Shown one piece after another: positions 1 through 9,358 of a stretch of 64,000 nucleotides of DNA (the stretch's first letter is position 1; the number at the start of each line of letters is the position of its first letter). The stretch covers positions 37,510 through 101,509 of the forward strand of contig JAJDDM010000135.1 of assembly GCA_029260315.1 (NCBI GenBank), given 5' to 3'. Origin of the DNA: Phycisphaerales bacterium. Lineage in GTDB: Bacteria; Planctomycetota; Phycisphaerae; Phycisphaerales; UBA1924. The position numbers and the translations under genes are program-made. Under the pieces are notes generated by a model. That model was given only the letters and a program-made list of their open reading frames with translations. It did no database searches and was not told the origin of the DNA.

Positions 1-1608
1 ATATCGAAACTTCTCGGTGATCCGGATCTCGACATTCTGGGCGACGGAGTAGGCATTTCCTCGGTTCGGCATCTAAAAGAGCAAGTGAAACGCGCGTCTG
101 AGGCGGGGCTCTCCATATCCTTTGAGCATCTGTCACCAGCCGAGTGGCACTACTTCAAGATGTGGGCGCGATATGCTGGAACAAAGCTCTCCGACCTAGG
201 GTTCTGGGACTTAATTCAAGGCCAGCTCGAGGAAGAGTCGTATCAGTGGGTCGAAGATGGACTGGGGTACCAGACGATTATTGGAACGTGGAATGCAGCG
301 GATGCCATTCCGTGGTTCCTGGCGGATTTTGCTCTCGGAAAGAAACGTGTTCGCAGTGCTGACGGTGACGACGTGGAGGTGAATGTTCAGTACGCGTCCC
401 TTCACGGAGGCATGTCTCGTCTTCCTGAAGCGCTTCGGGCCCTTTTCTTGAAGGAGGCCTGGGCTCCAGCGGGTGCGCACGGTGAGGACTTCCATGTTCG
501 ACTGTATCACTGGCTTACGACAATCCGATGCGAAGACAGCGGCGCGTTCCTATTGACGTTCGAAGAACGACACCAGGACCTGGAATCCCATGGATACGGA
601 CATGTCCTGCGGCCGAGCCCACCTAGAACACGCATGGTCCGGGCCAAGCAAGTGATACTTGCAATGCCACCTGGCGCGATCCGGGAAGTGGCACTGGAAG
701 GACCAGCTCTTGACAGCCTAGACGTGGCGGGCTTCAAGAGTCTACTGGGAACCGTAACATCGCACGACCTTCTGAAGATGTTTATTGTCTACAGCACCCC
801 GTGGTGGTGGGATGGCAACGTCGATACGGAGAGTGCGTCGCTAGGAAGCGTAAGTACGCCTGGCGGCGTGACTGAGTTCTCCGGCTACAGGACCTTTACA
901 TCGCTGCCGCTTCGAATGCTGTACTACCATGGCCCCCAGTCTCAGTTGCACGCAAGTGCATATGGAGAAGTTTCGAACACGCTTCAGCCGCGAATGTCAA
1001 TGATCATGGCCTATTGCGACGCGCGCCATGCGTTGTACTGGGACGCACTAAAATCGAAGCGAGACAACCACGGTGCTTACACTAGCCCGCGCCTAGAAGC
1101 TCAGATTAGAACGCTGCGGCGGGCCAATGCCGAACAACACGCCGAGGCGCAGAAGATTCTTGCCCTTTATGGGGTACCCGAAGCTTTTGCGGACAGAGCA
1201 CACGAACAAGTCTGGCGCCTCCACGAGTATCGAGTCAACCAGAACAGCTTCCAACCAGACCAGATAACGCCGATCGGGCTTCGACGGCGTCCCGTCCCCG
1301 GCTCGGAGGTCATTCTCTACATGAACTGGGGGCGTGCACCATTTTATGGCGGCTGGCACTCGTGGAATGTAGGTGAAGTATCACACATTGTCCGCAGGAA
1401 GGTTGCTCAACCGTTCACTGGGCTCGATCTCTATATCTGTGGTGAAGCATTCTCTAGTGACCAGGGTTGGATCGAGGGGGCGCTCCGCTCCGCGGAGTTG
1501 GTTCTTACGAATTACATGCACATGCCTCCACCCAAGTGGCTTGATAATCTCCAGGACTTGCTCACGAGAGCTCGATACGATACTTTAGAGAGCTACATTA
1601 ATTGGTAG
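1..1608 (+). CDS. Flavin-dependent amine oxidase, 5'-truncated by window edge
   Basis: The reading frame is open from base 1, so the start and probably the N-terminal dinucleotide-binding fold lie outside the window. The visible C-terminal two thirds resemble flavin monoamine/L-amino-acid oxidases: hydrophobic substrate-domain stretches such as KQVILAMPPGAIREV, and near the C-terminus the motif GEAFSSDQGWIEGALRSAE, which in this family contacts FAD and closes the active site. Expected reaction: oxidative deamination of an amine or amino acid with release of H2O2. The gene ends in TAG, 40 bp before a small ORF with a good ribosome site, suggesting a two-gene unit. Base composition is less GC-rich than the chromosomal genes at the right end. 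The substrate cannot be inferred. Confidence 0.7.
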   Translation: MSKLLGDPDLDILGDGVGISSVRHLKEQVKRASEAGLSISFEHLSPAEWHYFKMWARYAGTKLSDLGFWDLIQGQLEEESYQWVEDGLGYQTIIGTWNAADAIPWFLADFALGKKRVRSADGDDVEVNVQYASLHGGMSRLPEALRALFLKEAWAPAGAHGEDFHVRLYHWLTTIRCEDSGAFLLTFEERHQDLESHGYGHVLRPSPPRTRMVRAKQVILAMPPGAIREVALEGPALDSLDVAGFKSLLGTVTSHDLLKMFIVYSTPWWWDGNVDTESASLGSVSTPGGVTEFSGYRTFTSLPLRMLYYHGPQSQLHASAYGEVSNTLQPRMSMIMAYCDARHALYWDALKSKRDNHGAYTSPRLEAQIRTLRRANAEQHAEAQKILALYGVPEAFADRAHEQVWRLHEYRVNQNSFQPDQITPIGLRRRPVPGSEVILYMNWGRAPFYGGWHSWNVGEVSHIVRRKVAQPFTGLDLYICGEAFSSDQGWIEGALRSAELVLTNYMHMPPPKWLDNLQDLLTRARYDTLESYINW

Positions 1609-1648
1609 CGGAGTAGCCGTTTTGTCATTTACTATAAGGAGAGTGTGC

Positions 1649-1855
1649 ATGGGCCCAAATCAGAATGAAATTCCGAGCGGTGGGCAGGAGCGACGAGGGC
1701 CCGTAGGGGCCACCGGGGTGACGCCTGAGGCGGGCGGTGAGGGACATAGGCTCGACGACGAAACGATCGACTTACCTATCAAGCTACCCTATATAGATGA
1801 AGTTGAAGACACCCTTCGCCGCATGTATGCCAGAGCTCACCTATACGAGAAGTAG
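1649..1855 (+). CDS. Small 68-aa protein downstream of the amine oxidase
   Basis: The ATG at 1649 is preceded by AAGGAG at 1636-1641, a good Shine-Dalgarno at proper spacing, which is why I prefer it to the TTG further upstream. The product has a Gly/Pro-rich, probably disordered first half and a more hydrophobic, aromatic second half ending in Arg-Met-Tyr-Ala-Arg-Ala-His-Leu-Tyr. I recognise no family. Its position next to an oxidase would fit a peptide substrate or a small partner subunit, but nothing in the sequence proves either. Confidence 0.5.
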   Translation: MGPNQNEIPSGGQERRGPVGATGVTPEAGGEGHRLDDETIDLPIKLPYIDEVEDTLRRMYARAHLYEK

Positions 1856-1879
1856 TCCTGGCGGCCGGTGGCAAGAGGG

Positions 1880-2245
1880 CATTCCGAGTGTGATTCGGTC
1901 GTAGAGGCGCGTCGCGCTTATGTTGGCGTGTCCGAGCAACATCTGGACGTAGGCGATGTCCGCGTTGTGGTCCAGTGCGTTGGTGGCGGCGGTGGTGCGC
2001 AAAGCGTGCAGGCACAAACCCATCCAAGTGGATGCCGGCAGCCGTGCTGTAGCGCCTGACCATCTTGTAGATCCCGTCCCCAGTGATCCGCCTCGATCAT
2101 CGTTCCGGTGCGGTTGTTCCGCACGGGACGGAAGAGAATTCCGTTGCGGTCCTCCTCATGACCCGCTTCCGGCAGGTAAGCCAGGATGGCCTCCATGCCG
2201 ACTGCGTGAGCACGCACGTAGCGTGTCGTCACGCGGCGCCTAGCA
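1880..2245 (-). pseudogene. Degraded C-terminal part of a tyrosine recombinase
   Basis: Translations of three minus frames together reproduce the C-terminal third of the intact integrase at 10960-12027: TRYVxAH, EAGHx[15 protein letters not shown], the catalytic [11 protein letters not shown] box and the LGHANIS..RLYDR box. At least two frameshifts separate these blocks, and the N-terminal core-binding domain is missing. Similarity stops near 2240, just before the IS110 copy. A short piece of the preceding coding part reappears at about 5149-5185 on the other side of two insertion sequences, consistent with one ancestral integrase broken up by insertions. Confidence 0.8.
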
Positions 2246-2319
2246 GCCCTCTGTGAGAAGGCTCCTTGGGTCAAGGACTTGCATCGGTTGTGTGTTGTCG
2301 CCTTGGCGACGGAGATCAC

Positions 2320-3684
2320 GAGGGCGTCTCGTACCCGCAGGCGTCTGTTCGCACTCTGGGAGGGGCGCTACGTGGCCCCGGTGCATGAGGGGGTCCGTCC
2401 GGTCGGGGCTGCCATCGGTAGGACGAGCTTCAAGCTCAGGGCTGCTATCGCAGTCCCCGGGACCGGGCGGGTTCGAGGAGTCGTGATCGGTGTTCTAAAG
2501 AGCGACTGCAGGGGGGCGGACGCGTCAGTGTGCGGCTCTGGTCACGCAAGGCTCCCAGACGCTGCCCGTCCTCCAGAGGTGGTGCAGCAGACACGCGAGC
2601 TTGCGAGCGACCGCGATGCGGGCCCTCGCCTTGGCGCGTTGAGAGCCCCCGCGGTTGAGTCGCTCGCCGAAGCGCCGCAGGTCGCAGTCCTGACCGAAAG
2701 GGCCCAGGATGTAGCTGGCGGCGTTGACCAGCAGTCGCCTCAAGAGCCGGTCCCCGCGTTTGCTGATGCGGAGTTGGGGCGTCTTGGACCCCGAGGCGTA
2801 CTGCCCGGGTGCGAGCCCGATGTAGTTGCCGACGGTGCGCGACGATGAGAAGCGGTCGGGAGTCTCGAGGGTCGCGGCAAACGCCAAGGCCAGCGTCGGT
2901 CCGACGCCGGGCACCTGGCGCAGCACTTCCGTTTCGGGATGATGCTCCGCCGAGACCTGCTCGATCTGCCGGTCGCAGCGCTTGATCTGCTCGGCGACCT
3001 GCTCGAGGACGGCGAGCACGGGAGCACACACCTCGCGCAGCGGGTCCGGGACATGCACGGCGGCACGTTTGTGGAAGCTCGCCGTCGAGCAGGCCGGGAC
3101 ACGCCCGCCAAACGACTTCACCTGCCCGCGCACCAGGTTCACGAGCTTGGTTCGCGTGCGGACAAGGTGGTCTCGGGCGTGCAACAGCGAGCGACTGACG
3201 CGACACATCTCGCCGCGCAGCTTCACCGGCCGCAGCAGCTCAGGATCCACACGACCGAGCCGAGCGAGCATCCGTGCGTCATTGCGATCGCTCTTCCGAC
3301 CGCTCTGCGAGATCAGTCGCAGCTCGCGAGGATTGGCGACGACCACTTCATGCCCCGCACCACGCACGAGCTCGGCGATCCAGTGCACATGGCCACAGGC
3401 TTCCACCACCACCCGACAAGGCGCCAGGCCATCCATGAGCTTCTGGAGGCCCGCTTGCGTCGTCGCCACCTCGCCTTCCTGCAGCCGCACACCGGCTGCG
3501 CTCACATGGCAGAAACTCGTCCGACGGTCGCCCACATCGAGGCCGACGGTCTCAGTGGCTCGGGGCACGGTGGTAGGCTGGGTCATGGCCGGTCTCCTCT
3601 GATCGCGATGGGGTGAGGTCAGTCCCTCCGATCATGCAGCCCCTCACGGGTGACTGCGCCGGGAGACCGGCCTTCTCACACCAT
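2320..3684 (-). mobile_element. IS110-family insertion sequence (bounds approximate)
   Basis: An IS110-type transposase gene (2525-3586) with about 200 bp of non-coding sequence on its 3' side and about 100 bp on its 5' side. IS110 elements lack terminal inverted repeats, so I cannot fix the ends by eye. The right limit is where the inverted repeat of the neighbouring IS1182-like element begins. IS110/IS1111 elements are known to encode a bridge RNA in a non-coding flank. Hairpin-forming sequence is present on both sides (for example an imperfect GGGGTGAGG / CCCCTCAC pair near 3610-3655, and GAGCTT/AAGCTC near 2428). Confidence 0.55.
2525..3586 (-). CDS. IS110-family DEDD transposase
   Basis: A 353-aa protein with the two IS110 parts. 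The N-terminal RuvC-like DEDD domain shows GLDVG (Asp17), VEACG (Glu62) and KSDRNDA (Asp100, Asp103). The C-terminal Transposase_20 region shows the helix-hairpin-helix stretch VPGVGPTLALA, the VGNYIGLAPGQYASG block and RISKRGDRLLRRLLVNAA. The length is normal and there is no frameshift, so it is probably intact. These enzymes recombine DNA through a Holliday-junction-like intermediate guided by a bridge RNA from the element's own flank. Confidence 0.92.
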   Translation of the reverse strand: MTQPTTVPRATETVGLDVGDRRTSFCHVSAAGVRLQEGEVATTQAGLQKLMDGLAPCRVVVEACGHVHWIAELVRGAGHEVVVANPRELRLISQSGRKSDRNDARMLARLGRVDPELLRPVKLRGEMCRVSRSLLHARDHLVRTRTKLVNLVRGQVKSFGGRVPACSTASFHKRAAVHVPDPLREVCAPVLAVLEQVAEQIKRCDRQIEQVSAEHHPETEVLRQVPGVGPTLALAFAATLETPDRFSSSRTVGNYIGLAPGQYASGSKTPQLRISKRGDRLLRRLLVNAASYILGPFGQDCDLRRFGERLNRGGSQRAKARARIAVARKLACLLHHLWRTGSVWEPCVTRAAH

Positions 3685-5148
3685 CCGTTGAAGAAGTGGT
3701 TCTTCGGGGCGAGTTCATGCGAGCACCCAGCGATATCCGCGTGAGCAGTCGGCGCTGGCGACATCGGCGATGCGCGGCGCGCAGCGACCGAGGAGGTCGA
3801 TGAGTCGGCTCCAGCACGCGATGAGGCGCTCCCACGCGGCCTCGAGGGCCGCGACCGCCCGCCGCGACAGCCCCTTCGGGGTGCCGACTCCGATCAGGCG
3901 CCGCATCATGAGCCCGAGGTTGAAGGCGGCGACGTGCACCAGGTAGCGCTTGGCGATGTTGTCGTGGCCTCGCAGATGCGTTCGTCGCATCGCTCCAGTT
4001 TCGAGGCAGTGGGCGAAGGAGCGTTCGACCAGTTCACCGCGGCGCTTGTGCAGGGCCTTGGCTTTCGCGCGCTGCTGCCGACGACGGTTGCCGTACACCG
4101 CGTCGCGCACGGCCTGCTGCCCGCGCCACCGGCGACGGGGACGCTTCGGCTCGGCGATGTAGGTCCGGATGTCCAGTTCGGTCAGCGTGGTGAGCACGTC
4201 GTTGCTGTGGTAGCCGCGGTCCGCCACGACCTCGGTCGCGGTCTCGCCCGTGGCCTGCTAGAGCTGGTCGTTGGCCTCCGCGAGCGTCTCGTACACGCTG
4301 CTCGTGTCGCCGCGGTCGGCGGGCTGGATCGTCACCGCGGCGATGGCGCCGCTGTCCAGGTCGACCGCGTGCTCGGCCTTGTGGGCCAGGTGCGTGCGGC
4401 CGTCCTTCATCTTCGTGATGCGGGCGTCCGGGTCGTCTGGGGACTCCCAGTCGTCGTTGCTGGCCTTGCCCTTGCGCCCCTTGTCGACGCGCTTTCGGTC
4501 CTCGCGCGTCGGTGTCTCGACGCCGCTCTCCTTGGCCAGTCCCTCCAGGAAGTCCGGGTAGCTCTCGCCCGTGTCGCGCCGCACGATGCTGCGCATCGCC
4601 GCGTTGGCTTCCATGGTCGTCGCGTCGATCCCCACGCGCTTGCCGGCGAGCAGCTTGTGCTCGGACAGCAGCGCCAGCACCCAGGCGAAGACCTCGCGGT
4701 GCGTCTCCAGGTCGAGCATCTGCCGGATGCGACACAGGCTGCTGTGGTCCGGCGTGCGCTCGGTCAGCGGCACGCCGAGGAAGCTCCGCAGCGAGAGGCT
4801 GTCGCGGCAGCGCCAAGCGATCCCGCGCTCGCTGTCCAGGCCCTCGAAATACCCGATCATCAGCATCCGGAAGTACACACCCGGCGGGATGCTCGGCCGG
4901 CCCATCCGCTCGGCGTAGAAAGGCCGGCACTGTTCCTCGACGAAGTCGTCGAAGCCGTGCTTGGTCAGCAGCGCGGACAGACGGTCGTAGAAAGCGTGGC
5001 CTGGCGCCGCGTCGATCCGATCAGCCGGCACGAACAACGCCTCCTGCTGCTCGCGCGCCTTGCGTCCCATCGACATCGTGGGGTCTCCGTGGTCGTCGGC
5101 TCCGTCCTACGTCATGAGGCGCGCGGCGCGGAGCACTTTTTCAACGGG
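3685..5148 (-). mobile_element. IS1182/IS5-like insertion sequence with terminal inverted repeats
   Basis: The left end reads CCGTTGAAGAAGTGG from 3685. The right end, read on the other strand from 5148, gives CCCGTTGAAAAAGTGC. After the leading C these match at 12 of 13 positions, so they are the terminal inverted repeats of one element of about 1.46 kb. The element contains a single DDE transposase gene on the minus strand that is interrupted by a stop codon. I see no target duplication (flanks ACCAT and GCTGC), so a later rearrangement at one end is possible. Confidence 0.75.
3715..5076 (-). pseudogene. DDE transposase interrupted by one in-frame TAG
   Basis: The N-terminal part (from ATG at 5076) has the InsH/DUF772-type domain with RPSIPPGVYFRMLMIGYFEGLDS and RTPDHSSLCRIRQ, followed by the catalytic block GIDATTMEANAA. 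Its frame is closed by TAG at 4258-4260 and then continues in the same frame with VADRGYHSND and the C-terminal region with KALHKRRGELVERSFAHC. A single nonsense change therefore separates two otherwise undamaged halves. This is either an inactivated transposase or one made only by readthrough. Confidence 0.85.
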
Positions 5149-5185
5149 CTGCTAGGCAAGGCTGCCCACCGTCAGCGCCGCGTGG
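5149..5185 (-). pseudogene. Short integrase fragment beyond the IS1182-like element
   Basis: About 35 bp immediately outside the IS right end match the part of the intact integrase gene that encodes AALTVGSLA (near 11388-11418), with roughly 26 of 31 positions identical by eye. It is probably the upstream side of the recombinase relic at 1880-2245. Similarity ends abruptly near 5185. Confidence 0.5.
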
Positions 5186-5851
5186 ACGTGCCTACGGAAC
5201 GGGTTGGCCCGTCCACGCGTCGCAGTGACACACTGGCCGGGCCTTGGTCGATTCACGTCGCGTAGGCGACCTGCCACGTCGACTTCGACGACGACGGGAA
5301 CCTGCCCACCTCGGCGAAGGGCGCCCTGACGACCGAGGAGCAGGCCGAGCATCGTCGGGACGAGTGCGGACGATGTCGAACTGGACCGGGCGACCGGGTG
5401 CGAACCGGCTACACTTAGGTTGTGAAGCCGCGCGGATACAGGCATCGGACGTGGTGACATCCGCGGACATTCGGAGACAAGTGAGGTCACGCCAGAGGCT
5501 TGCGGTGCCTGCAACGAGTGGCCGGGGCTCTGGTGAGAGGACATCTGAGGGCAATCGAGGACCGACGTTCTGGCAGCAAACTGGCAGTCGCACGCCTCCG
5601 CAGATGGCCCGGAGGAGCGGCTGCCGAACCGCCAGCTTGATCGGCGAAGATGCGGCGGGTGGCGCTTCGGCACGGAACGCGCTTGTCGTCCCCTGCCTCG
5701 GCGCTGTTAGGCCTGCCACGGGCTATGGGTCGATGAGGTGGCCCTGTGCGCTCCCAGGGGCGAGGCCGTGTAGGGGGCCCCGGTCAGGCCGGCCTCCTTG
5801 GCCTCCGGCGGGCCCCTAGGCGTAGCAGCGACCATTGGAAGACATTCGGTG
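5186..5851. other. Intergenic stretch, no convincing gene
   Basis: About 660 bp between the insertion-sequence cluster and the defence operon. A + strand segment at about 5275-5418 translates to a protein-like acidic sequence (DFDDDGNLPTSAKGALTTEEQAEH) but has no start, so it looks like a gene fragment. The rest has only overlapping low-quality frames. I see no RNA gene. Confidence 0.4.
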
Positions 5852-5880
5852 TTGCATCTAGATCTCTTCCATTCTAGAAT
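5852..5880 (+). promoter_or_regulatory. Sigma-70-type promoter of the ATPase/subtilase operon
   Basis: TTGCAT at 5852-5857 and TAGAAT at 5875-5880 are separated by exactly 17 bp. Transcription would begin about 7 nt after the -10 box, at or next to the ATG at 5887. No ribosome site lies between them, so the mRNA is probably leaderless. Confidence 0.55.
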
Positions 5881-5886
5881 AGCCAT

Positions 5887-7038
5887 ATGGCGAGCAAAAA
5901 TAGAACAGCCGAGGGCGCAGCGGCAGACGCGGAGGTCATCGGTGAGGATCTCTTCCAACTCGCCCGACTGGCGCTGACTGGCCGAAAGCAAGACGTTCAG
6001 CTCCACATCCGACGCATCGCGAAGCGGTACCGAAAGGCCACGCCAGAGATTGCCGATCGGCTTCAGGATCTTCTGAGGGAGGCGCCAAGCAGGTCCTCTC
6101 CGCTGCGAGGCACAGACGGAGGGGCTTCGGCGCTCCCCGTGGATCTCGATTCTCGGCTGGAGTTGGTGCGCTGCGAGAGCGTTATCGAGCTTGACGCTGA
6201 GCCCATCCTCGATGAGAGGCTCGGCAGCCATCTTCAGCAGGTGGTGGAGGAGAGAAGGCAGCGAGTCCACCTGGATGAGCAAGGTCTCTCGCCAGCGCGT
6301 TCACTGCTGTTCACTGGACCGCCAGGAGTCGGAAAGACGATGGCAGCTCGCTGGGTTGCCCGTGAGCTGCAACTCCCGTTGCTGATCTTAGATCTCTCCG
6401 CCGTTATGAGCAGTTTCCTCGGACGTACGGGAAACAACCTCCGGTTTGTGCTCGACTACGCAAAGAAGATTGAGTGCGTCCTGCTCTTCGACGAGCTCGA
6501 TTCAATCGCGAAGAGACGAGACGACGCAACGGAGATCGGAGAGCTAAAGCGCTTGGTCACAGTTCTACTTCAAGAGATAGATGACTGGCCGTCCAATGGC
6601 CTTCTGATTGCTGCCACAAACCACCCCGAACTCTTAGACCCTGCTGTGTGGCGGCGATTCGATATGGTGTTGGATTTCCCAATGCCAGACGAGGACGCCG
6701 TTGCAGAAGCGGTCAGCCGATTCCTTGATGCAGACTCGAGAGTAGACCCCTTGTGGAGACGCGTGCTTGGAAAGGCTCTTCGAGGCGCGTCGTTCAGCGA
6801 TATCGAACGATGTGCGCTGCATCTTCGGAGAGCGCTAGCGCTCAAGGGTGGCGCAGGGCGTGAAAGTTTCTCTCGTCTCGTCCGCTCACATGTTGAGCCG
6901 CGACCGTGGCAGGAGCGCGTAGAGCTGGCGCGCGAGTTTTCTAAGATGGATGGACTGTCTCAAAGGTTGGTGCACGAACTCACCGGTATCAGCAGAGAAA
7001 AGATCCGAAAGGAAAGCAGGGAAGTCCAAGGGGAGTAG
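5887..7038 (+). CDS. ietA: AAA+ ATPase of an IetAS-type defence system
   Basis: A 383-aa protein with a helical N-terminal part (residues 1-135) and one AAA+ module: Walker A GPPGVGKT (144-151), Walker B LLFDELDSI (199-207), sensor-1 AATN and a WRRF arginine-finger-like segment. It lies 6 bp before a subtilase gene. This ATPase/subtilisin pair matches IetAS (Gao_Iet), shown to protect bacteria against phages (Gao et al. 2020). The ATPase presumably recognises or remodels a phage-related trigger and controls the protease; that mechanism is inference. A leaderless start at ATG 5887 is suggested by the promoter position. Composition is lower in GC than the replicon genes, fitting acquired cargo. 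Confidence 0.82.
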   Translation: MASKNRTAEGAAADAEVIGEDLFQLARLALTGRKQDVQLHIRRIAKRYRKATPEIADRLQDLLREAPSRSSPLRGTDGGASALPVDLDSRLELVRCESVIELDAEPILDERLGSHLQQVVEERRQRVHLDEQGLSPARSLLFTGPPGVGKTMAARWVARELQLPLLILDLSAVMSSFLGRTGNNLRFVLDYAKKIECVLLFDELDSIAKRRDDATEIGELKRLVTVLLQEIDDWPSNGLLIAATNHPELLDPAVWRRFDMVLDFPMPDEDAVAEAVSRFLDADSRVDPLWRRVLGKALRGASFSDIERCALHLRRALALKGGAGRESFSRLVRSHVEPRPWQERVELAREFSKMDGLSQRLVHELTGISREKIRKESREVQGE

Positions 7039-7044
7039 GAGACG

Positions 7045-9285
7045 ATGCCGATAGAAGACCAACCAAACTTCTTGCTCGGGCACGGTGAGCGCCTCGTTGA
7101 GCCTGTCACCATTCAGAGTGGAGGTGGCCCGAGGAAGCTCCCGTACAGCTTTGCGCAGGCACGCGAGCGTTTGGCTCCTCAGGTCGACGCTGCTTCGCAC
7201 TCCCTGGACGCCTTGCCAGACAGCGCGTGCCCAAATGACGAAGTAGTTGGGATCATCACTCTCCACCCACAGTGGCTAGCGAAGAGCTACCACCCAACCG
7301 CACTGCTACGTGAGGTAGGTCTAGAGACGGTTGGAAGCCGTCCAAGAATGGTGAAGCCTGAAAAGTGGACTAAGAAGGGTGAGGTTGAGGAGGCGCCGAG
7401 TACCGAGCTGTTCGTTGCCGGACCGAGAGATGCGTTTCGTGACTGGGCCACCACGCTTCCAGGCTGGTCGCCAGCGACGGATGTTCTGCGCAAAGAACTA
7501 GCGCGCCTAGAAGCTGTAAGGGCCCCTGAGCGCAAGGATCGTGTTCAGAAGATACGCTCGCGAGAACAAGAGCTTGTGCTGGAAGTGGGGTTGCACGGCG
7601 GTCGCGGTGAGTCTGGCCTCTACATTCTGGATGCGTTTCAGAGATTCGTAGAGGGGCTTGGTATGGAGGCAGTTCATGCCAAGAAGTTGTTCGCGGGGCG
7701 CCTCTGCTTCATGCCAGTCTTGGGCGAGCGTTCCAGGCTGAGTGAGCTTTGGAAGTTCTCGTACCTGAGAGTTGTTCGAGAGATGCCGCGGCTTCGACGA
7801 CTCGATTCCGTCCTTCGGTCCGTTTCCGTCCCCGCACCGGGCCCCGTTATTCTCCCCGACGCGGATCCTGTTGATCCTGGGTTGCGTGTGGCGGTGCTGG
7901 ACGGAGGGACACCCAAGGGTGCGGGACTAGAGCGATGGGTTACCCCATACGACGCCAAGGGGGTTGGCGGCGATGTCCCGAAGTACCTCAGTCACGGTGC
8001 GCACGTGAACTCTGCGGTGCTTTTTGGCGCGTTGTCTGCCGAGGAAGGGGCACAGCCATACGCAGCTGTTGACCATTTCCGAGTACTCGACAGCGATTCG
8101 GGCAAGGATGACGAACTCTACGATGTGATGCATCGTGTTCGCGATGTGATGCAGTCGAACAACCACAGTTTCTTCAACCTGAGCATCGGCCCCGAGCTAC
8201 CGGTTGAGGATACGGAAGTGCATGCCTGGACATGCATGCTTGACGAACTACTCGCGGATGGGAATCGACTTGCCGCAGTGGCCGTCGGGAACGGCGGCGA
8301 CCTGGATTCGCAAGCTGGGCACAATCGAGTTCAAGTACCGGCGGACGGAGTCAACGCCCTCTCGGTGGGGTCAGCGGATACGCAGGGTGCGAAGTGGCGG
8401 CGCGCTTGGTACAGCTCAGTGGGTCCGGGTCGGAGTCCGGGCTTGATAAAGCCGGATGTGCTGAGCTTTGGCGGTATCGAGCAAGAGCCTTTCTGGGTTG
8501 TGGACTCCAACTCTCCAGCGAAGCTGTACGGCGCCCTTGGTACGAGCTTCGCGTCGCCTGCCGCGCTGAGGCATGCGCTCGGAATACGTGCGCACTTCCG
8601 TGAGAGTCTGAATCACTTGGCGATTCGAGCGCTCCTCGTTCACTGCGCCGAAGATGCGGATGGCGATCGGCTGCAACATGGGTGGGGGCGGCTGCCCGAC
8701 GAGCTTGACTCATACGTAGTCTGTCCGGATGGAAGTGCTCGAATCGTGTATCAAGGCGAAGTTGAGCCTGGCGGATGGGTTCGGGCTCCCATTCCATTGC
8801 CCGACGGCGACTTGCCCGGGAACGTCCGGATCCGCGCGACCTTCTGCTACGCAACCCGGATAGATCCGAACCACCCGGGTAACTACACGCAGAGCGGCCT
8901 CGTCATTACGTTTCGTCCAAACGATGCGGTATTCGACGAGAAGTCAGAGCATCCCGAGCAACCCAAGTCTAAGTCCTTTTTTAAGCGCGGCGAATACCAA
9001 ACCGAACGGGAGCTACGCCAGGACGCCCTTAAGTGGGAAACGGTGATCCACGCGGACCAAACAAAGCGAGGCCGCGGCCTCAAGAATCCAGTCTTCGACG
9101 TGAACTACCAAGTGCGTGAGGAAGGGCAGACGGTCGCACATGATCGAGCGCTCAAGTATGCGCTTGTCATCACAGTGTCTTCAAAGCGCATCCACGACAT
9201 GTACAACCGTGTGCTGCGCAGGTATCAAAGTCAGCTCCAGCCCTTGCGGCCAGTTGTGAAGATCCCAGTTCGTACACGCATGTGA
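7045..9285 (+). CDS. ietS: S8 subtilisin-like protease of an IetAS-type defence system
   Basis: A 746-aa protein. Residues 1 to about 270 form an N-terminal region seen in large intracellular subtilases. The catalytic domain shows the Asp box AVLDGG (about residue 285), the His box SHGAHVNSAV (about 317) and the Ser box GTSFASPAALRHA (about 501); NLSIG and NGGD lie between. The C-terminal 200 residues form a beta-rich extension. There is no signal peptide, so the enzyme should act in the cytoplasm, as expected for an abortive or surveillance protease. The start lies 6 bp after the ATPase stop, so the two are co-transcribed. All three catalytic residues are present. Confidence 0.83.
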   Translation: MPIEDQPNFLLGHGERLVEPVTIQSGGGPRKLPYSFAQARERLAPQVDAASHSLDALPDSACPNDEVVGIITLHPQWLAKSYHPTALLREVGLETVGSRPRMVKPEKWTKKGEVEEAPSTELFVAGPRDAFRDWATTLPGWSPATDVLRKELARLEAVRAPERKDRVQKIRSREQELVLEVGLHGGRGESGLYILDAFQRFVEGLGMEAVHAKKLFAGRLCFMPVLGERSRLSELWKFSYLRVVREMPRLRRLDSVLRSVSVPAPGPVILPDADPVDPGLRVAVLDGGTPKGAGLERWVTPYDAKGVGGDVPKYLSHGAHVNSAVLFGALSAEEGAQPYAAVDHFRVLDSDSGKDDELYDVMHRVRDVMQSNNHSFFNLSIGPELPVEDTEVHAWTCMLDELLADGNRLAAVAVGNGGDLDSQAGHNRVQVPADGVNALSVGSADTQGAKWRRAWYSSVGPGRSPGLIKPDVLSFGGIEQEPFWVVDSNSPAKLYGALGTSFASPAALRHALGIRAHFRESLNHLAIRALLVHCAEDADGDRLQHGWGRLPDELDSYVVCPDGSARIVYQGEVEPGGWVRAPIPLPDGDLPGNVRIRATFCYATRIDPNHPGNYTQSGLVITFRPNDAVFDEKSEHPEQPKSKSFFKRGEYQTERELRQDALKWETVIHADQTKRGRGLKNPVFDVNYQVREEGQTVAHDRALKYALVITVSSKRIHDMYNRVLRRYQSQLQPLRPVVKIPVRTRM

Positions 9286-9358
9286 TGCAGTGAAGACTTG
9301 CTGGCTCAGGGCCGCCGGCAAGAACTTCTTCACCCGAAGGCCCCACAGGAGTTGCGGA

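Noticed and set aside
3934..5265. A 443-codon + strand frame
   Set aside because: It is antisense to the IS1182-like transposase, whose minus frame has recognisable catalytic blocks.
5244..5819. A 191-codon + strand frame between the IS cluster and the defence operon
   Set aside because: No motif, no ribosome site and unusual composition; only a short protein-like piece in another frame, treated as debris.
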